A stretch of 14,250 nucleotides of DNA from Nitrospirota bacterium (GTDB lineage: Bacteria; Nitrospirota; Nitrospiria; Nitrospirales; UBA8639), in NCBI GenBank assembly GCA_029879555.1, contig JAOUQB010000026.1, positions 1-14,250 on the forward strand, given 5' to 3'. Position numbers and translations under genes: made by a program. Shown here in pieces: positions 7,544-14,250 of this stretch (positions are counted from its first letter, which is position 1; the number at the start of each line of letters is the position of its first letter). The notes under the pieces were generated by a model. That model was not told the origin of the DNA, searched no databases, and was given only the letters and a program-made list of their open reading frames with translations.

Positions 7544-7893
7544 CTGTTCACCTCCTGTTAAAAGAAAAAGCCCTGTTCTTGCCTAATCTGGGACCTGGGA
7601 AATAAAGGGGGGATGTGACTGGCAACAGGATCCATTCTGTGCGAACCAGGAAACCCGAACCCATACTCACCAGTAACTCATAGTATTGTAGCCTATTCAG
7701 GAAAAAGAGCAATGGGTTAGCGGGTAGGGAGTAAGAATTTTAGGGTTTACCCTGGGCTCACCGAGAGAATATTCAGAAGTATGCGGTTTTTGTCTTTTTG
7801 CCTTAATTTTTTACAATGGGTGTCGATAAGAAACAGTACAGACTTTCAAGAAACTTTGTTTGGGATCCACAATTTTAAGAAGTTGAGGGTGTT
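7544..7893. other. 350-bp divergent intergenic region
   Basis: It separates the minus-strand lipoprotein from the plus-strand nuclease-like gene and must contain start signals for both. The plus-strand candidate is described separately at 7790-7817. I found no small gene, repeat or terminator in it. Confidence 0.5.
7790..7817 (+). promoter_or_regulatory. Candidate sigma-70 promoter for the nuclease-like gene
   Basis: TTGTCT (7790-7795, 4 of 6 consensus) is followed after 16 bp by TACAAT (7812-7817, 5 of 6). Transcription would start near 7824, giving a leader of about 70 nt before the ATG at 7894. It is an AT-rich stretch where chance matches are common. Confidence 0.35.
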
Positions 7894-8568
7894 ATGGCAA
7901 AACCAGTTGGAAAGCTCAGAAAAATTAATTTAAATGAAGTGTGGGCCAATGAAGTGGATGGATTCGCTTCATGGTTACAGCAAGAAGAAATATTGGAAAT
8001 GTTAGGAGAGGCGGTGGAGTTATCCTTGAAACCAGCCGGAGAAGCTCCTTTGGAGGCGCTTGTGGGTGGCGTGTTGGCCAAAGATACTAAGCGCGGGCAT
8101 AATGTCATTATTTTAGGCCATTTAGAAGGAATTAGTCCGGAAGCCTTTGGGAAATTGATCATGTACGCTGCCGGCCTCGAAGCGAAAGCGATGATTTGCG
8201 TGGGCCAAGAAATTACGGCCGACATCCGTCTGAGTTTAAATTGGCTGAATATGGTGTCCCGAGACGATGTCAATTTTTATGCGGCAGAATTGGAATTGTG
8301 GCGAATTGATGATTCGGTTCCTGCGCCAAATTTCAACATTGTCTGTGAACCGAATAGTTGGGCCCGGCAATTAAAAGCGGGGCAAGAGGATGGACCTTCT
8401 GCTGAAATCAGTCCAGCTCAAGAGTCGACCGACGTACACCCGCCCAAAGCCGAATCGACGAAAGGATCAAAGGACAAAGGCGGTGCGGCCCAGGGAAAAC
8501 AGGGGGTTGGCTCAAAAGATGGCGTGTCGGTCCGTCAAAACTTTGTCTATACAAAAACCTTCTCGTAA
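7894..8568 (+). CDS. PD-(D/E)XK nuclease-fold protein with erased active site
   Basis: A 224-residue protein. Residues 6-157 follow the N-terminal nuclease domain of DUF4268-type proteins: GKLRKINLNEVWANE, FASWLQQEE, MYAAGLEAK, LNWLNMVSRDDVNFYAAELELWRI and a final NSW near 154-156. From memory, active relatives read V-G-x-F-x-A-D-I-L and then I-E-N-Q-L-x-x-T-D-H. Here the first motif is LVGGVLAKD (56-64), shortened and without the Asp, and the second is IILGHLEGIS (72-81), so Glu, Gln and the T-D-H are gone. Residues 161-211 are low-complexity Gly/Ser/Lys/Glu, replacing the usual DUF4268 C-terminal domain. It therefore probably binds DNA or protein rather than cutting DNA. The ribosome site is good (GAGGG just before the ATG). 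glnS starts 301 bp downstream. Confidence 0.82.
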   Translation: MAKPVGKLRKINLNEVWANEVDGFASWLQQEEILEMLGEAVELSLKPAGEAPLEALVGGVLAKDTKRGHNVIILGHLEGISPEAFGKLIMYAAGLEAKAMICVGQEITADIRLSLNWLNMVSRDDVNFYAAELELWRIDDSVPAPNFNIVCEPNSWARQLKAGQEDGPSAEISPAQESTDVHPPKAESTKGSKDKGGAAQGKQGVGSKDGVSVRQNFVYTKTFS

Positions 8569-8869
8569 GTCTGTCGAACGCTGGATTCCACTCGCCAACT
8601 ATTTGGGGATCTCAACTTCCCGCCTCCCTGATGATTTCAGGTGTGGGGTGCCTCGTGTGCAGGACTCTTGCCCGAAGCCGGGTTGTGAGCGTTACGGATC
8701 GACCATCCTCTTCCAGCGACAACATGGCCCTATTTCCATGAGCCCATGATCATCGAGCAGAACCAATTTGAAGCGTGGGGCGTTTCTCCTTCACCCTCCC
8801 ACATACTCGCGTAATTGCATCCTAGACAGATCGTGTGACTTGCGGTATTCTCAAGTCCCCGTTTGTTTT
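8569..8869. other. 301-bp gap before glnS
   Basis: No gene, tRNA, strong hairpin or clear promoter was seen. An overlapping frame through 8749 reads as a shadow with no family-like sequence. No Shine-Dalgarno sequence precedes the glnS ATG. Confidence 0.5.
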
Positions 8870-10558
8870 ATGGAATCTTCAGAACACCATCCTCCTATTG
8901 ATTTTATTCGGGCCAAGATCTTCACGGATCAGGAAACCCGACGATTCGGTCAATGTGTGCATACACGGTTTCCGCCGGAGCCTAACGGCCATTTGCACAT
9001 TGGTCATGCCAAATCTATTTGCTTAAATTTTGGTATTGCTCAGGAATTTGGTGGTCTTTGTAATTTGCGGTTAGACGATACCAATCCGACCAAGGAACAT
9101 TTGGATTATGTGCAGTCGATTCAGGAGGATGTTCGCTGGTTGGGGTTTGATTGGGGAGATCGGTTGTATTATGCCTCGGACTATTTTGAAGCATTATATG
9201 AATTTGCCGTGAAGCTTATTCGAAAAGGGAAAGCTTATGTCGATAGCTTGACGGCCGACGAACTTCGAGAATATCGAGGGACGTTGACGGAAGCGGGAAA
9301 AGAAAGCCCGTATCGCCAGCGTAGTCCTGAAGAGAGTCTTGATTTATTTGCCAAAATGCGCGCTGGAGAATTTGAGGAAGGCACCTATGTGTTGCGTGCG
9401 AAAATTGATATGGCGTCACCAAATATCAATTTACGTGATCCGGCCTTATATCGAATTCGGAAAGCCACCCATTATCGGACCGGAGATGCCTGGTGTATTT
9501 ATCCGACCTACGATTTTGCCCATCCGCTTTCCGATGCGATGGAAGGCATAACGCATTCCTTGTGCACGCTGGAGTTTGAAGACCACCGGCCCTTATATGA
9601 TTGGGTCTTGCGTGAATGTGAAGTTCCTTGCCATTCCCAGCAAATTGAATTTGCTCGATTGAATCTGGCTCATACGGTTATGAGTAAGCGCAAGCTTCTC
9701 CAGCTCGTGGAAGAGGGGCACGTGCACGGATGGGATGATCCTCGCATGCCGACGATAAAGGGTTTACGTCGTCGAGGGTATACGCCAGAGGCCATTCGGA
9801 ATTTTTGTGAACGAATCGGTGTAGCCAAACGGGATAGCGTGATTGAGATGGGCTTGCTCGAACATGCAATTCGTGAAGAGTTGAATCGTTCGGCCTCTCG
9901 GGTTATGGCGGTCTTGCATCCTGTGAAAGTGATCATTGAAAATTATCCAGAGGGGCAGACTGAAGCGGTTGAGGCGGTCAATAATCCTGAGGATGCCACG
10001 CAAGGAAGCCGTTCGCTGGCGTTTAGCCGCGAACTCTATATCGAAGCCGATGATTTTCGTGATGATCCACCCAAGAAGTTTTTTCGACTGTCGCCTGGGC
10101 AGGAAGTTCGTCTTCGTTATGCGTACATCATCCGTTGTGTGAGTGTCGACACCGATGAGCGGACGGGGGAGATCAGCGCGATTCGATGTACGTATGATCC
10201 GGATACCAAACGAGGTGGATCGCAAGCTGGACGAAAAGTCAAAGGCACGATTCATTGGGTTTCGGCTCAGCATGCCGTGCCGGCAGAGGTTCGCTTGTAC
10301 CAACCGTTATTAGCGGAGTCGTCCACGACTGCCGAAGGGGATGCCTTTAATTTTCAGGAGTTGCTGAATCCCCATTCTTTGGAAATTCTTCCCACGTGCT
10401 GGGTCGAGCCGAGTCTCAAGCATGCCCAGCCTGGCTGGCGGTTTCAGTTTGAACGGCAAGGGTATTTTTGCGTGGACCCGGAATCCACGGTTCAAAAACT
10501 TGTCTTTAATCGAACAGTCGCCCTCCGTGATAGCTGGGCAAAAATTGAGAAACACTGA
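8870..10558 (+). CDS. glnS: Glutaminyl-tRNA synthetase
   Basis: Charges tRNA-Gln with glutamine in the cytoplasm, a class I synthetase. The 562-residue product aligns from end to end with the E. coli enzyme (554 residues). HIGH motif is HIGH at 43-46 within [20 protein letters not shown], and the KMSKS equivalent is VMSKRKL at 270-276. Also present are the GlnRS markers [49 protein letters not shown] and the C-terminal anticodon-binding barrels ending [16 protein letters not shown]. The frame opens earlier (TTG at 8768), but the 34 extra residues are unlike the family, so ATG 8870 is the start even though no ribosome site stands before it. Having GlnRS means at least part of Gln-tRNA is made directly, not by the GatCAB route. 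It appears monocistronic. Confidence 0.98.
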   Translation: MESSEHHPPIDFIRAKIFTDQETRRFGQCVHTRFPPEPNGHLHIGHAKSICLNFGIAQEFGGLCNLRLDDTNPTKEHLDYVQSIQEDVRWLGFDWGDRLYYASDYFEALYEFAVKLIRKGKAYVDSLTADELREYRGTLTEAGKESPYRQRSPEESLDLFAKMRAGEFEEGTYVLRAKIDMASPNINLRDPALYRIRKATHYRTGDAWCIYPTYDFAHPLSDAMEGITHSLCTLEFEDHRPLYDWVLRECEVPCHSQQIEFARLNLAHTVMSKRKLLQLVEEGHVHGWDDPRMPTIKGLRRRGYTPEAIRNFCERIGVAKRDSVIEMGLLEHAIREELNRSASRVMAVLHPVKVIIENYPEGQTEAVEAVNNPEDATQGSRSLAFSRELYIEADDFRDDPPKKFFRLSPGQEVRLRYAYIIRCVSVDTDERTGEISAIRCTYDPDTKRGGSQAGRKVKGTIHWVSAQHAVPAEVRLYQPLLAESSTTAEGDAFNFQELLNPHSLEILPTCWVEPSLKHAQPGWRFQFERQGYFCVDPESTVQKLVFNRTVALRDSWAKIEKH

Positions 10559-10657
10559 ATCGGTTTTGGTGAGAAGAACCCTGTATTCCATGATCACGGT
10601 TTTCCCCGTCTGTGATAAACTTGTCTTATGTCCAATTTAGGGATCTTAGGTCGTGTC

Positions 10658-10924
10658 ATGTTGTGGCGAAAAACTGAATATTCCATTAATGCTGATACCA
10701 AAAAAGTTTATCTAGAACGAAAATTTCTTTGGGGAAGACGGCGTGTTCGTAAGTATGTGGAGCAAGATCTTCCTTCGCCTAATGGGCATGCCGCGGGAAT
10801 GATCTTTTCTTTAACTCGGCGCCGAATTTTCTGGCGATTCCGTCTTTGGAAGCCGCTCCAGTCCACGTATTTTACTCTGAATTTGCAAGGCCGGTGGATC
10901 CAGATGTGTCGGACCTACCATTGA
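10658..10924 (+). CDS. Small basic protein, unknown
   Basis: An 88-residue frame that I do not recognise. It is rich in Arg, Lys, Trp and Tyr, with a strand-like pattern (EYSINADTKKVYLERKF, then WGRRRVRKYVEQD, then YFTLNLQGRWIQM) that would fit a small beta-rich domain such as a PH-like or ligand-binding barrel; this is only a guess from the pattern. No signal peptide or membrane helix. The ATG at 10658 has TTAGG 7 nt upstream; an in-frame ATG at 10628 has no ribosome site and would add 10 residues. It lies 99 bp after glnS in the same direction. Coding status is moderately likely, mainly from the plausible amino-acid make-up. Confidence 0.45.
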   Translation: MLWRKTEYSINADTKKVYLERKFLWGRRRVRKYVEQDLPSPNGHAAGMIFSLTRRRIFWRFRLWKPLQSTYFTLNLQGRWIQMCRTYH

Positions 10925-11003
10925 TTCCCTGATGTACTTGCCTCTTCGACCTTTCGAAAGCGATGGGTCCACGTTATTGGGTTCCCATACCAATTTTTCT
11001 GTC

Positions 11004-11033
11004 TTGCTTAGGTGAAAACATTTATATAAATGT
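11004..11033 (+). promoter_or_regulatory. Perfect 16-bp palindrome overlapping a possible promoter
   Basis: ACATTTATATAAATGT (11018-11033) is a perfect 16-bp palindrome. It includes TATAAA (11025-11030), a good -10 box. TTGCTT (11004-11009) could be the -35, though its 15-bp spacer is short. A dyad over a -10 box is the usual position of a repressor operator. Downstream lie the 43-residue peptide gene and the DUF6499-like regulator, which would be natural targets. Pure AT-rich palindromes also arise by chance. Confidence 0.35.
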
Positions 11034-11059
11034 GACCCGATTCATATGTATTATTCGGT

Positions 11060-11153
11060 AACACCTTCCTGCCAAGCTCTCCCAGAGGTGGGTTAGGTGT
11101 TTTGAGTAAAGAGTTGTCCGTTTCCTGCCGATATATTACCTCAAGGGCAGGAA
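11060..11153 (+). other. Leader region with competing hairpins
   Basis: GGCAGGAA (11146-11153) can pair perfectly with TTCCTGCC at 11122-11129 or with the identical TTCCTGCC at 11066-11073. The latter overlaps one arm of a separate AACACCT/AGGTGTT stem (11060-11066 with 11095-11101, followed by TTTTG). The alternatives exclude one another, as in attenuators, and the region ends 31 bp before the small peptide start. The stems are only 7-8 bp, so this is suggestive at best. Confidence 0.25.
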
Positions 11154-11184
11154 TGAAGAGCCGCTGTATTGGGGGATCTTCCAC

Positions 11185-11316
11185 ATGTTAGGGAAAGCCT
11201 GTTTTGTGACAGCGATGATTTTTTTAGCCTGTTGCGTGGCCGTGCTTTCCTGGTTTGGTTGGGTCCACGGAATGTCTTGGTCGCAACGACGAACCAGTTT
11301 CCCTTCCCACATGTAA
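11185..11316 (+). CDS. 43-residue single-span membrane peptide, unknown
   Basis: Begins MLGKACFVTAMIFLACCVAV: a short start with one Lys, a hydrophobic helix at about residues 5-27 with three Cys (6, 16, 17), then a tail with WSQRR and a TAA stop. GGGGGA lies about 9 nt before the ATG, a good ribosome site. The basic tail after the helix suggests either an N-out small membrane protein or an uncleaved signal-like peptide; no proper lipobox is seen. It is not a family I know. It sits between the palindrome and the DUF6499-like gene, so it might be a leader peptide or a small membrane partner. Coding is plausible but unproven. Confidence 0.4.
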   Translation: MLGKACFVTAMIFLACCVAVLSWFGWVHGMSWSQRRTSFPSHM

Positions 11317-11503
11317 GTTCTTTTCTTGGGTCAGTTGTTCCTGCCAGTTTGATGTCCTAGTTCTTACATTGTTTGATGTGAATGGTGCTCTTGCCGTTCG
11401 GGTTGTTGCCTGAATGATTCTTCACCGAGATGACGTTCATCCGGTGGAAAAAGGCGGGGACAGCCAACATCCATGTTATCCAAGAAAGAAGAGATGGGGT
11501 GCT

Positions 11504-12244
11504 ATGCGTGGAAATAATCGTCCAGTAAAAGGCATGAATGGTCTGCACGTACCAGATGGGGTAGAGCCCAATTGGACAGATAGTCTGACCTATCCTCAAC
11601 CCGAGAGTCTGAATGATACCTTTTGGCGCTGGGAGTTTCTTCGGCGTCGAACGGATTATCGACAGGATTGGGAAAAGTATTATCAAGCAACGTATGAATA
11701 TGATGTAGCCTGTGCCAATGACCCGAAGTTTCCTACTCGCTATCGAAAGAAAGTCGTTTCACCTGACCATCCCGCCTTTAAGGCGCGAATGCCCAATTCC
11801 TTAGAAAAATATCACTTGAGTGGATTGCCTAATCCCTCGATTCCCAAGCCCTGGATGTTGTCATTCGATTCAAATTATGGGCGAATTTACTTTGGGCAAG
11901 GTCCGGATTGGTTGGGCGGGGGAGAAGAAGTCAGTTTGTGTCTATCTGAATGGCGAGTGGCGGCTGTGTTTGATCTCAAGAAACCCTTGTTGCCTCAATT
12001 GGATAAGGTCAAGACAGACTTGTTGGAATGGCAAGAGCATCAAGTGGGGCGTAATCTTGACCGGCGAAAGTCCAGAGATGAATGGCCTCTCTATTTACGC
12101 GTATTGGATGGCGTTGAGCTTGGGGTGCCCTTTCGGGAGATCGGACGACAACTGCTGGATATTCAAGAAGATGATGTGGCCGAAGCACGCATAGCGCAGC
12201 TGTATAAGCAGGCTTGTCAAATTAGCTTACATTTTCCGGTCTAA
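11504..12244 (+). CDS. DUF6499/DUF2285-like transcriptional regulator-type protein
   Basis: A 246-residue protein. Residues 24-60 (NWTDSLTYPQPES, then FWRWEFLRRRTDYRQDW) match the W-E-F-L-R-R-N-P-x-Y-x-x-D-W signature of the proteobacterial regulator-like domain DUF6499. Residues 152-177 (VAAVFDLKKPLLPQLDKVKT) match the F-D-L-x-x-P-L-x-x-Q-L stretch, and 194-217 (YLRVLDGVELGVPFREIGRQL) match the L-R-x-L-D-x-x-x-x-G-x-x-x-R-E-I-x-x-x-L helix-turn-helix-like module of DUF2285-type proteins. Such proteins are usually found on plasmids and integrative elements and are thought to be DNA-binding. The frame opens at 11414; I chose ATG 11504 because the earlier residues are unlike the family, and ATG 11534 (AAAGG upstream) is also possible. 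It lies 95 bp before the BrxD-like gene, same strand, so it may control that locus; this is inferred from position. Confidence 0.75.
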   Translation: MRGNNRPVKGMNGLHVPDGVEPNWTDSLTYPQPESLNDTFWRWEFLRRRTDYRQDWEKYYQATYEYDVACANDPKFPTRYRKKVVSPDHPAFKARMPNSLEKYHLSGLPNPSIPKPWMLSFDSNYGRIYFGQGPDWLGGGEEVSLCLSEWRVAAVFDLKKPLLPQLDKVKTDLLEWQEHQVGRNLDRRKSRDEWPLYLRVLDGVELGVPFREIGRQLLDIQEDDVAEARIAQLYKQACQISLHFPV

Positions 12245-12339
12245 AAAGATGAATTTTCAAGGGGGTGGATGCGGAGCAATGAAGGGCAGGAATCCGTATG
12301 GGGTTTGTGGGAAGGGTGAATTCAACATAGGAAATCTAT

Positions 12340-14250
12340 ATGAGCAAATTAATTGATGCATTAAACCGGCTTCAATCCTTAAAAAATGAAGCTCCCCTTG
12401 ACTTGAGCAATCCTTATCTTGTGCCGCCCCAGACTGTTTCGCCTCTGTCTCCCGTGTCCTCAACTGGGGCTGTGGCAGATTTGAAAAAGGCATCGGTCCG
12501 GAAAGTGAAGGAAGATGAGCGGCCATTGTTTAGTATGGCGGCCAAGGATTGGCTGGGTGTGGTCCAACAAGAATATCTTAAAAATTTTGTTCGAGAAGGT
12601 GGGGGCGCTATCAAATTTGCGGTTTTCCCGGATCCAGCGTCGCTGCATGAAACCCAGCAAGCGTTGGATCGCATGGCCAATACCGAGGCCTATGTGTGCA
12701 TGAAGATTGATGCTCGATTTACCAAGGTGCATATGGTGGAACGGTTGTTTCACAAAATTGCTAAGCAAGTGGATTGGGATGATTTGGCGTATCGATTTGT
12801 GAGTCGTCTATTAGAAGAGCATGGGTATCAACTCCCGGCGAACCGCCAGGAATTTTCTCTTCGCCAGGTTGCGGCATTAAATGAACGGAAAGAACCCATG
12901 CTGCGACGCGATGTGCAAACGTGGCTGGAAAAATCGATCGAAGGGGATTCAGGCCTGTGCCGGGAATTTCGTATGGCCATGATCCGATTGTGCCTTGCGC
13001 AGTTTGAGGCCGGTGATGCCGATCGCGTCCTTGCCACGGCTGTGAAGGAATGGTTGTGTGGTGATCTCCGTCTCGTCTCCGGAGTGAAAAAGGCCCTGAT
13101 TTATCAAAAAGTCGCTCGGCACAATGCCCGGCATATGTTGGCCTCGTTAACGCGATGGTTGCGCCTGACCGGTAAAGGGGGACTTGTGTTGTCTCTCGAT
13201 ATTTCCCGGTATTTTGGCAAACGGCAAGAATCTTTGAACGATGGGTCGTTGACGTTTTCGCCATCGGCCACGATGGATTTATTTGAACTGCTCCGGCAAT
13301 TTTTGGATATGGCGGACGCCATCGAAGGGCTGTTGATGGTTGTGCTAGCCCCAGAGGCCTTTCTGACTGATTCTCGTCGTGGCGTGGATCGCTATGAAGC
13401 CTTGAAGCTTCGAGTTTGGGATGATATCCGTCCCAGGCATCGGCAGAACCCCCTCGCCTCGTTGGTACGGATTCAAGGAGAGCATGCAGGCCATGATGGA
13501 TCAACGCCATTGGCTCCACCACGACTTCAAGGTCATAGTACGGTGCCCGATATTGAAGCCCGTCGGGTGGTGGAAGGTCTGCGCGCAGGGGTGCCTAATC
13601 AACATGTGGTGACGGCTCTAGGATGTTTGCAACCTGAGGTGGAAGGCCGGTTTCGTCGCATGTTAGAAGCCACTCAACAAAATATTACGACCGGAACCTG
13701 TCCAAGGGGAATGGTCCTTGAGGGAGAATTCGGGAGTGGGAAATCACATGTGTTGGAGTATTTGCAGCATTTGGCATTGGATGCCAATTTCATCTGTAGC
13801 CGAATTGTCATCAGTAAGGAAACTCCACTCTATCATCCCGTTCGGCTTTTTTATTCAGCCATTGAAACAGCCGTGGTTCCGAATAAGAAGGGAGAGGTCT
13901 TTGCCGAAATTGCTGGTGAATGTGATGTGTGGACGCCGCGGTATAAAGAGCTGGTCGCCTGGGTGAATAATCCAGATAATCATGTGGATACTCGATTTGC
14001 GGCCACTCTTTTGCTGTATGAGCGGATGAGTTCGGATATGGAATTGGGCCATCGAATGGCGCGATTTTGGACTGGGGATCCTATTGGAGTAGGTGAGTTG
14101 AAGCGATATCTCCAGGAAGCTGGCTTTGGTGGGCATTACACCTTTGGCCGAGTCACGGCTACCGAATTAGCTTTACAGCGGTTTCAATTTGCCGCGCGTC
14201 TGATGCAAGCAGCTGGGTATGCGGGATGGATTTTATTAATTGATGAAGCC
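12340..14250 (+). CDS. BrxD-like (DUF2791) P-loop ATPase with degenerate N-terminal ATPase half, 3' end cut off
   Basis: Open for 637 codons with no stop up to the window edge. AGGA lies 9 nt before the ATG. The C-terminal half begins with RRVVEGLRAGVPNQHVV (408-424), the usual opening of BREX BrxD/DUF2791 ATP-binding proteins. It continues with Walker A GEFGSGKS (462-469) and SKETPLYHPVRLFYSAIE, and the frame stops in the Walker B LLIDEA (632-637). The N-terminal half looks like a second copy in the same order: FAVFPDPASLHETQQALDRM (93-112) in the P-loop place without G-K-S/T, KIDARFTKVHMVERLFHKIA (122-141) parallel to the post-Walker strand and helix, and GGLVLSLDIS (280-289) in the Walker B place with Asp but no following Glu. 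BrxD-type ATPases act in BREX and related phage-defence or DNA-processing operons, often with helicases. Partner genes would lie beyond the window. Confidence 0.82.
   Translation, partial: MSKLIDALNRLQSLKNEAPLDLSNPYLVPPQTVSPLSPVSSTGAVADLKKASVRKVKEDERPLFSMAAKDWLGVVQQEYLKNFVREGGGAIKFAVFPDPASLHETQQALDRMANTEAYVCMKIDARFTKVHMVERLFHKIAKQVDWDDLAYRFVSRLLEEHGYQLPANRQEFSLRQVAALNERKEPMLRRDVQTWLEKSIEGDSGLCREFRMAMIRLCLAQFEAGDADRVLATAVKEWLCGDLRLVSGVKKALIYQKVARHNARHMLASLTRWLRLTGKGGLVLSLDISRYFGKRQESLNDGSLTFSPSATMDLFELLRQFLDMADAIEGLLMVVLAPEAFLTDSRRGVDRYEALKLRVWDDIRPRHRQNPLASLVRIQGEHAGHDGSTPLAPPRLQGHSTVPDIEARRVVEGLRAGVPNQHVVTALGCLQPEVEGRFRRMLEATQQNITTGTCPRGMVLEGEFGSGKSHVLEYLQHLALDANFICSRIVISKETPLYHPVRLFYSAIETAVVPNKKGEVFAEIAGECDVWTPRYKELVAWVNNPDNHVDTRFAATLLLYERMSSDMELGHRMARFWTGDPIGVGELKRYLQEAGFGGHYTFGRVTATELALQRFQFAARLMQAAGYAGWILLIDEA

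Noticed and set aside
8390..8749. 119-codon frame overlapping the end of the nuclease-like gene, considered as a frameshifted DUF4268 C-terminal domain
   Set aside because: Its sequence has no resemblance to that domain and no strand or helix pattern; it looks like a shadow frame.
9764..10303. 179-codon minus-strand frame inside glnS
   Set aside because: Antisense to a fully conserved synthetase with no recognisable motifs.
10951..10960. 10-bp palindrome CTTTCGAAAG after the small basic protein gene
   Set aside because: Too short; palindromes of this length are expected by chance in the window.
11143..12293. Exact 12-nt direct repeat AAGGGCAGGAAT at 11143-11154 and 12282-12293, upstream of the small peptide and of the BrxD-like gene
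   Set aside because: Several 12-nt repeats are expected by chance in 14 kb, and the two copies have no shared flanks or symmetry.
12761..13522. 253-codon minus-strand frame inside the BrxD-like gene
   Set aside because: It is antisense to a clear coding frame and its low-complexity Pro/Arg/His composition is typical of shadow frames.

Overview
The window looks like ordinary chromosome from a Gram-negative bacterium, with the start of an accessory (probably phage-defence) locus at its right edge. A Nitrospirota (Nitrospira-like) origin is my best guess. It rests on the mix of a small anchored c-type cytochrome, an outer-membrane barrel, DUF3422, TIGR04255 and GlnRS genes, about 50% GC, and an inverted-repeat intergenic element ending in TGTTGAAAAA/TTTTTGAACA, a style I associate with Nitrospira genomes. 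No marker gene here proves the phylum.

Layout. Positions 1-858 (+) hold the 3' part of a PAS/GGDEF diguanylate cyclase. A minus-strand block follows: TIGR04255 protein (918-1634), HDOD signalling protein (1761-2621), a 167-bp MITE-like element (2714-2880), DUF3422 membrane protein (3075-4451) and a YheT-type alpha/beta hydrolase (4555-5568). A c-type cytochrome (5876-6421, +) converges on an outer-membrane beta-barrel gene (6472-6999, -), which lies downstream of a lipoprotein built of 11-residue repeats (7217-7543, -). The gap between the last two holds a perfect 17-bp hairpin. From 7894 everything runs on the plus strand: a PD-(D/E)XK nuclease-fold protein that has lost its active site (7894-8568), glutaminyl-tRNA synthetase (8870-10558), a small unknown protein (10658-10924), a 43-residue membrane peptide (11185-11316), a DUF6499/DUF2285-like regulator (11504-12244), and a large BrxD-like (DUF2791) ATPase (12340 to the edge).

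The most interesting part is the right end. The BrxD-like gene is open for 637 codons and still incomplete. Its C-terminal half carries an intact Walker A and reaches Walker B exactly at the window edge. Its N-terminal half looks like a second, degenerate copy of the same ATPase fold without a P-loop. Preceded by a regulator-like gene and a structured leader with a perfect palindrome, it looks like the head of a BREX-related or DUF2791-type defence operon whose other genes lie outside the window. The catalytically dead nuclease homologue upstream of glnS is the second notable gene.

No tRNA, rRNA, CRISPR array, transposase or integrase was seen.
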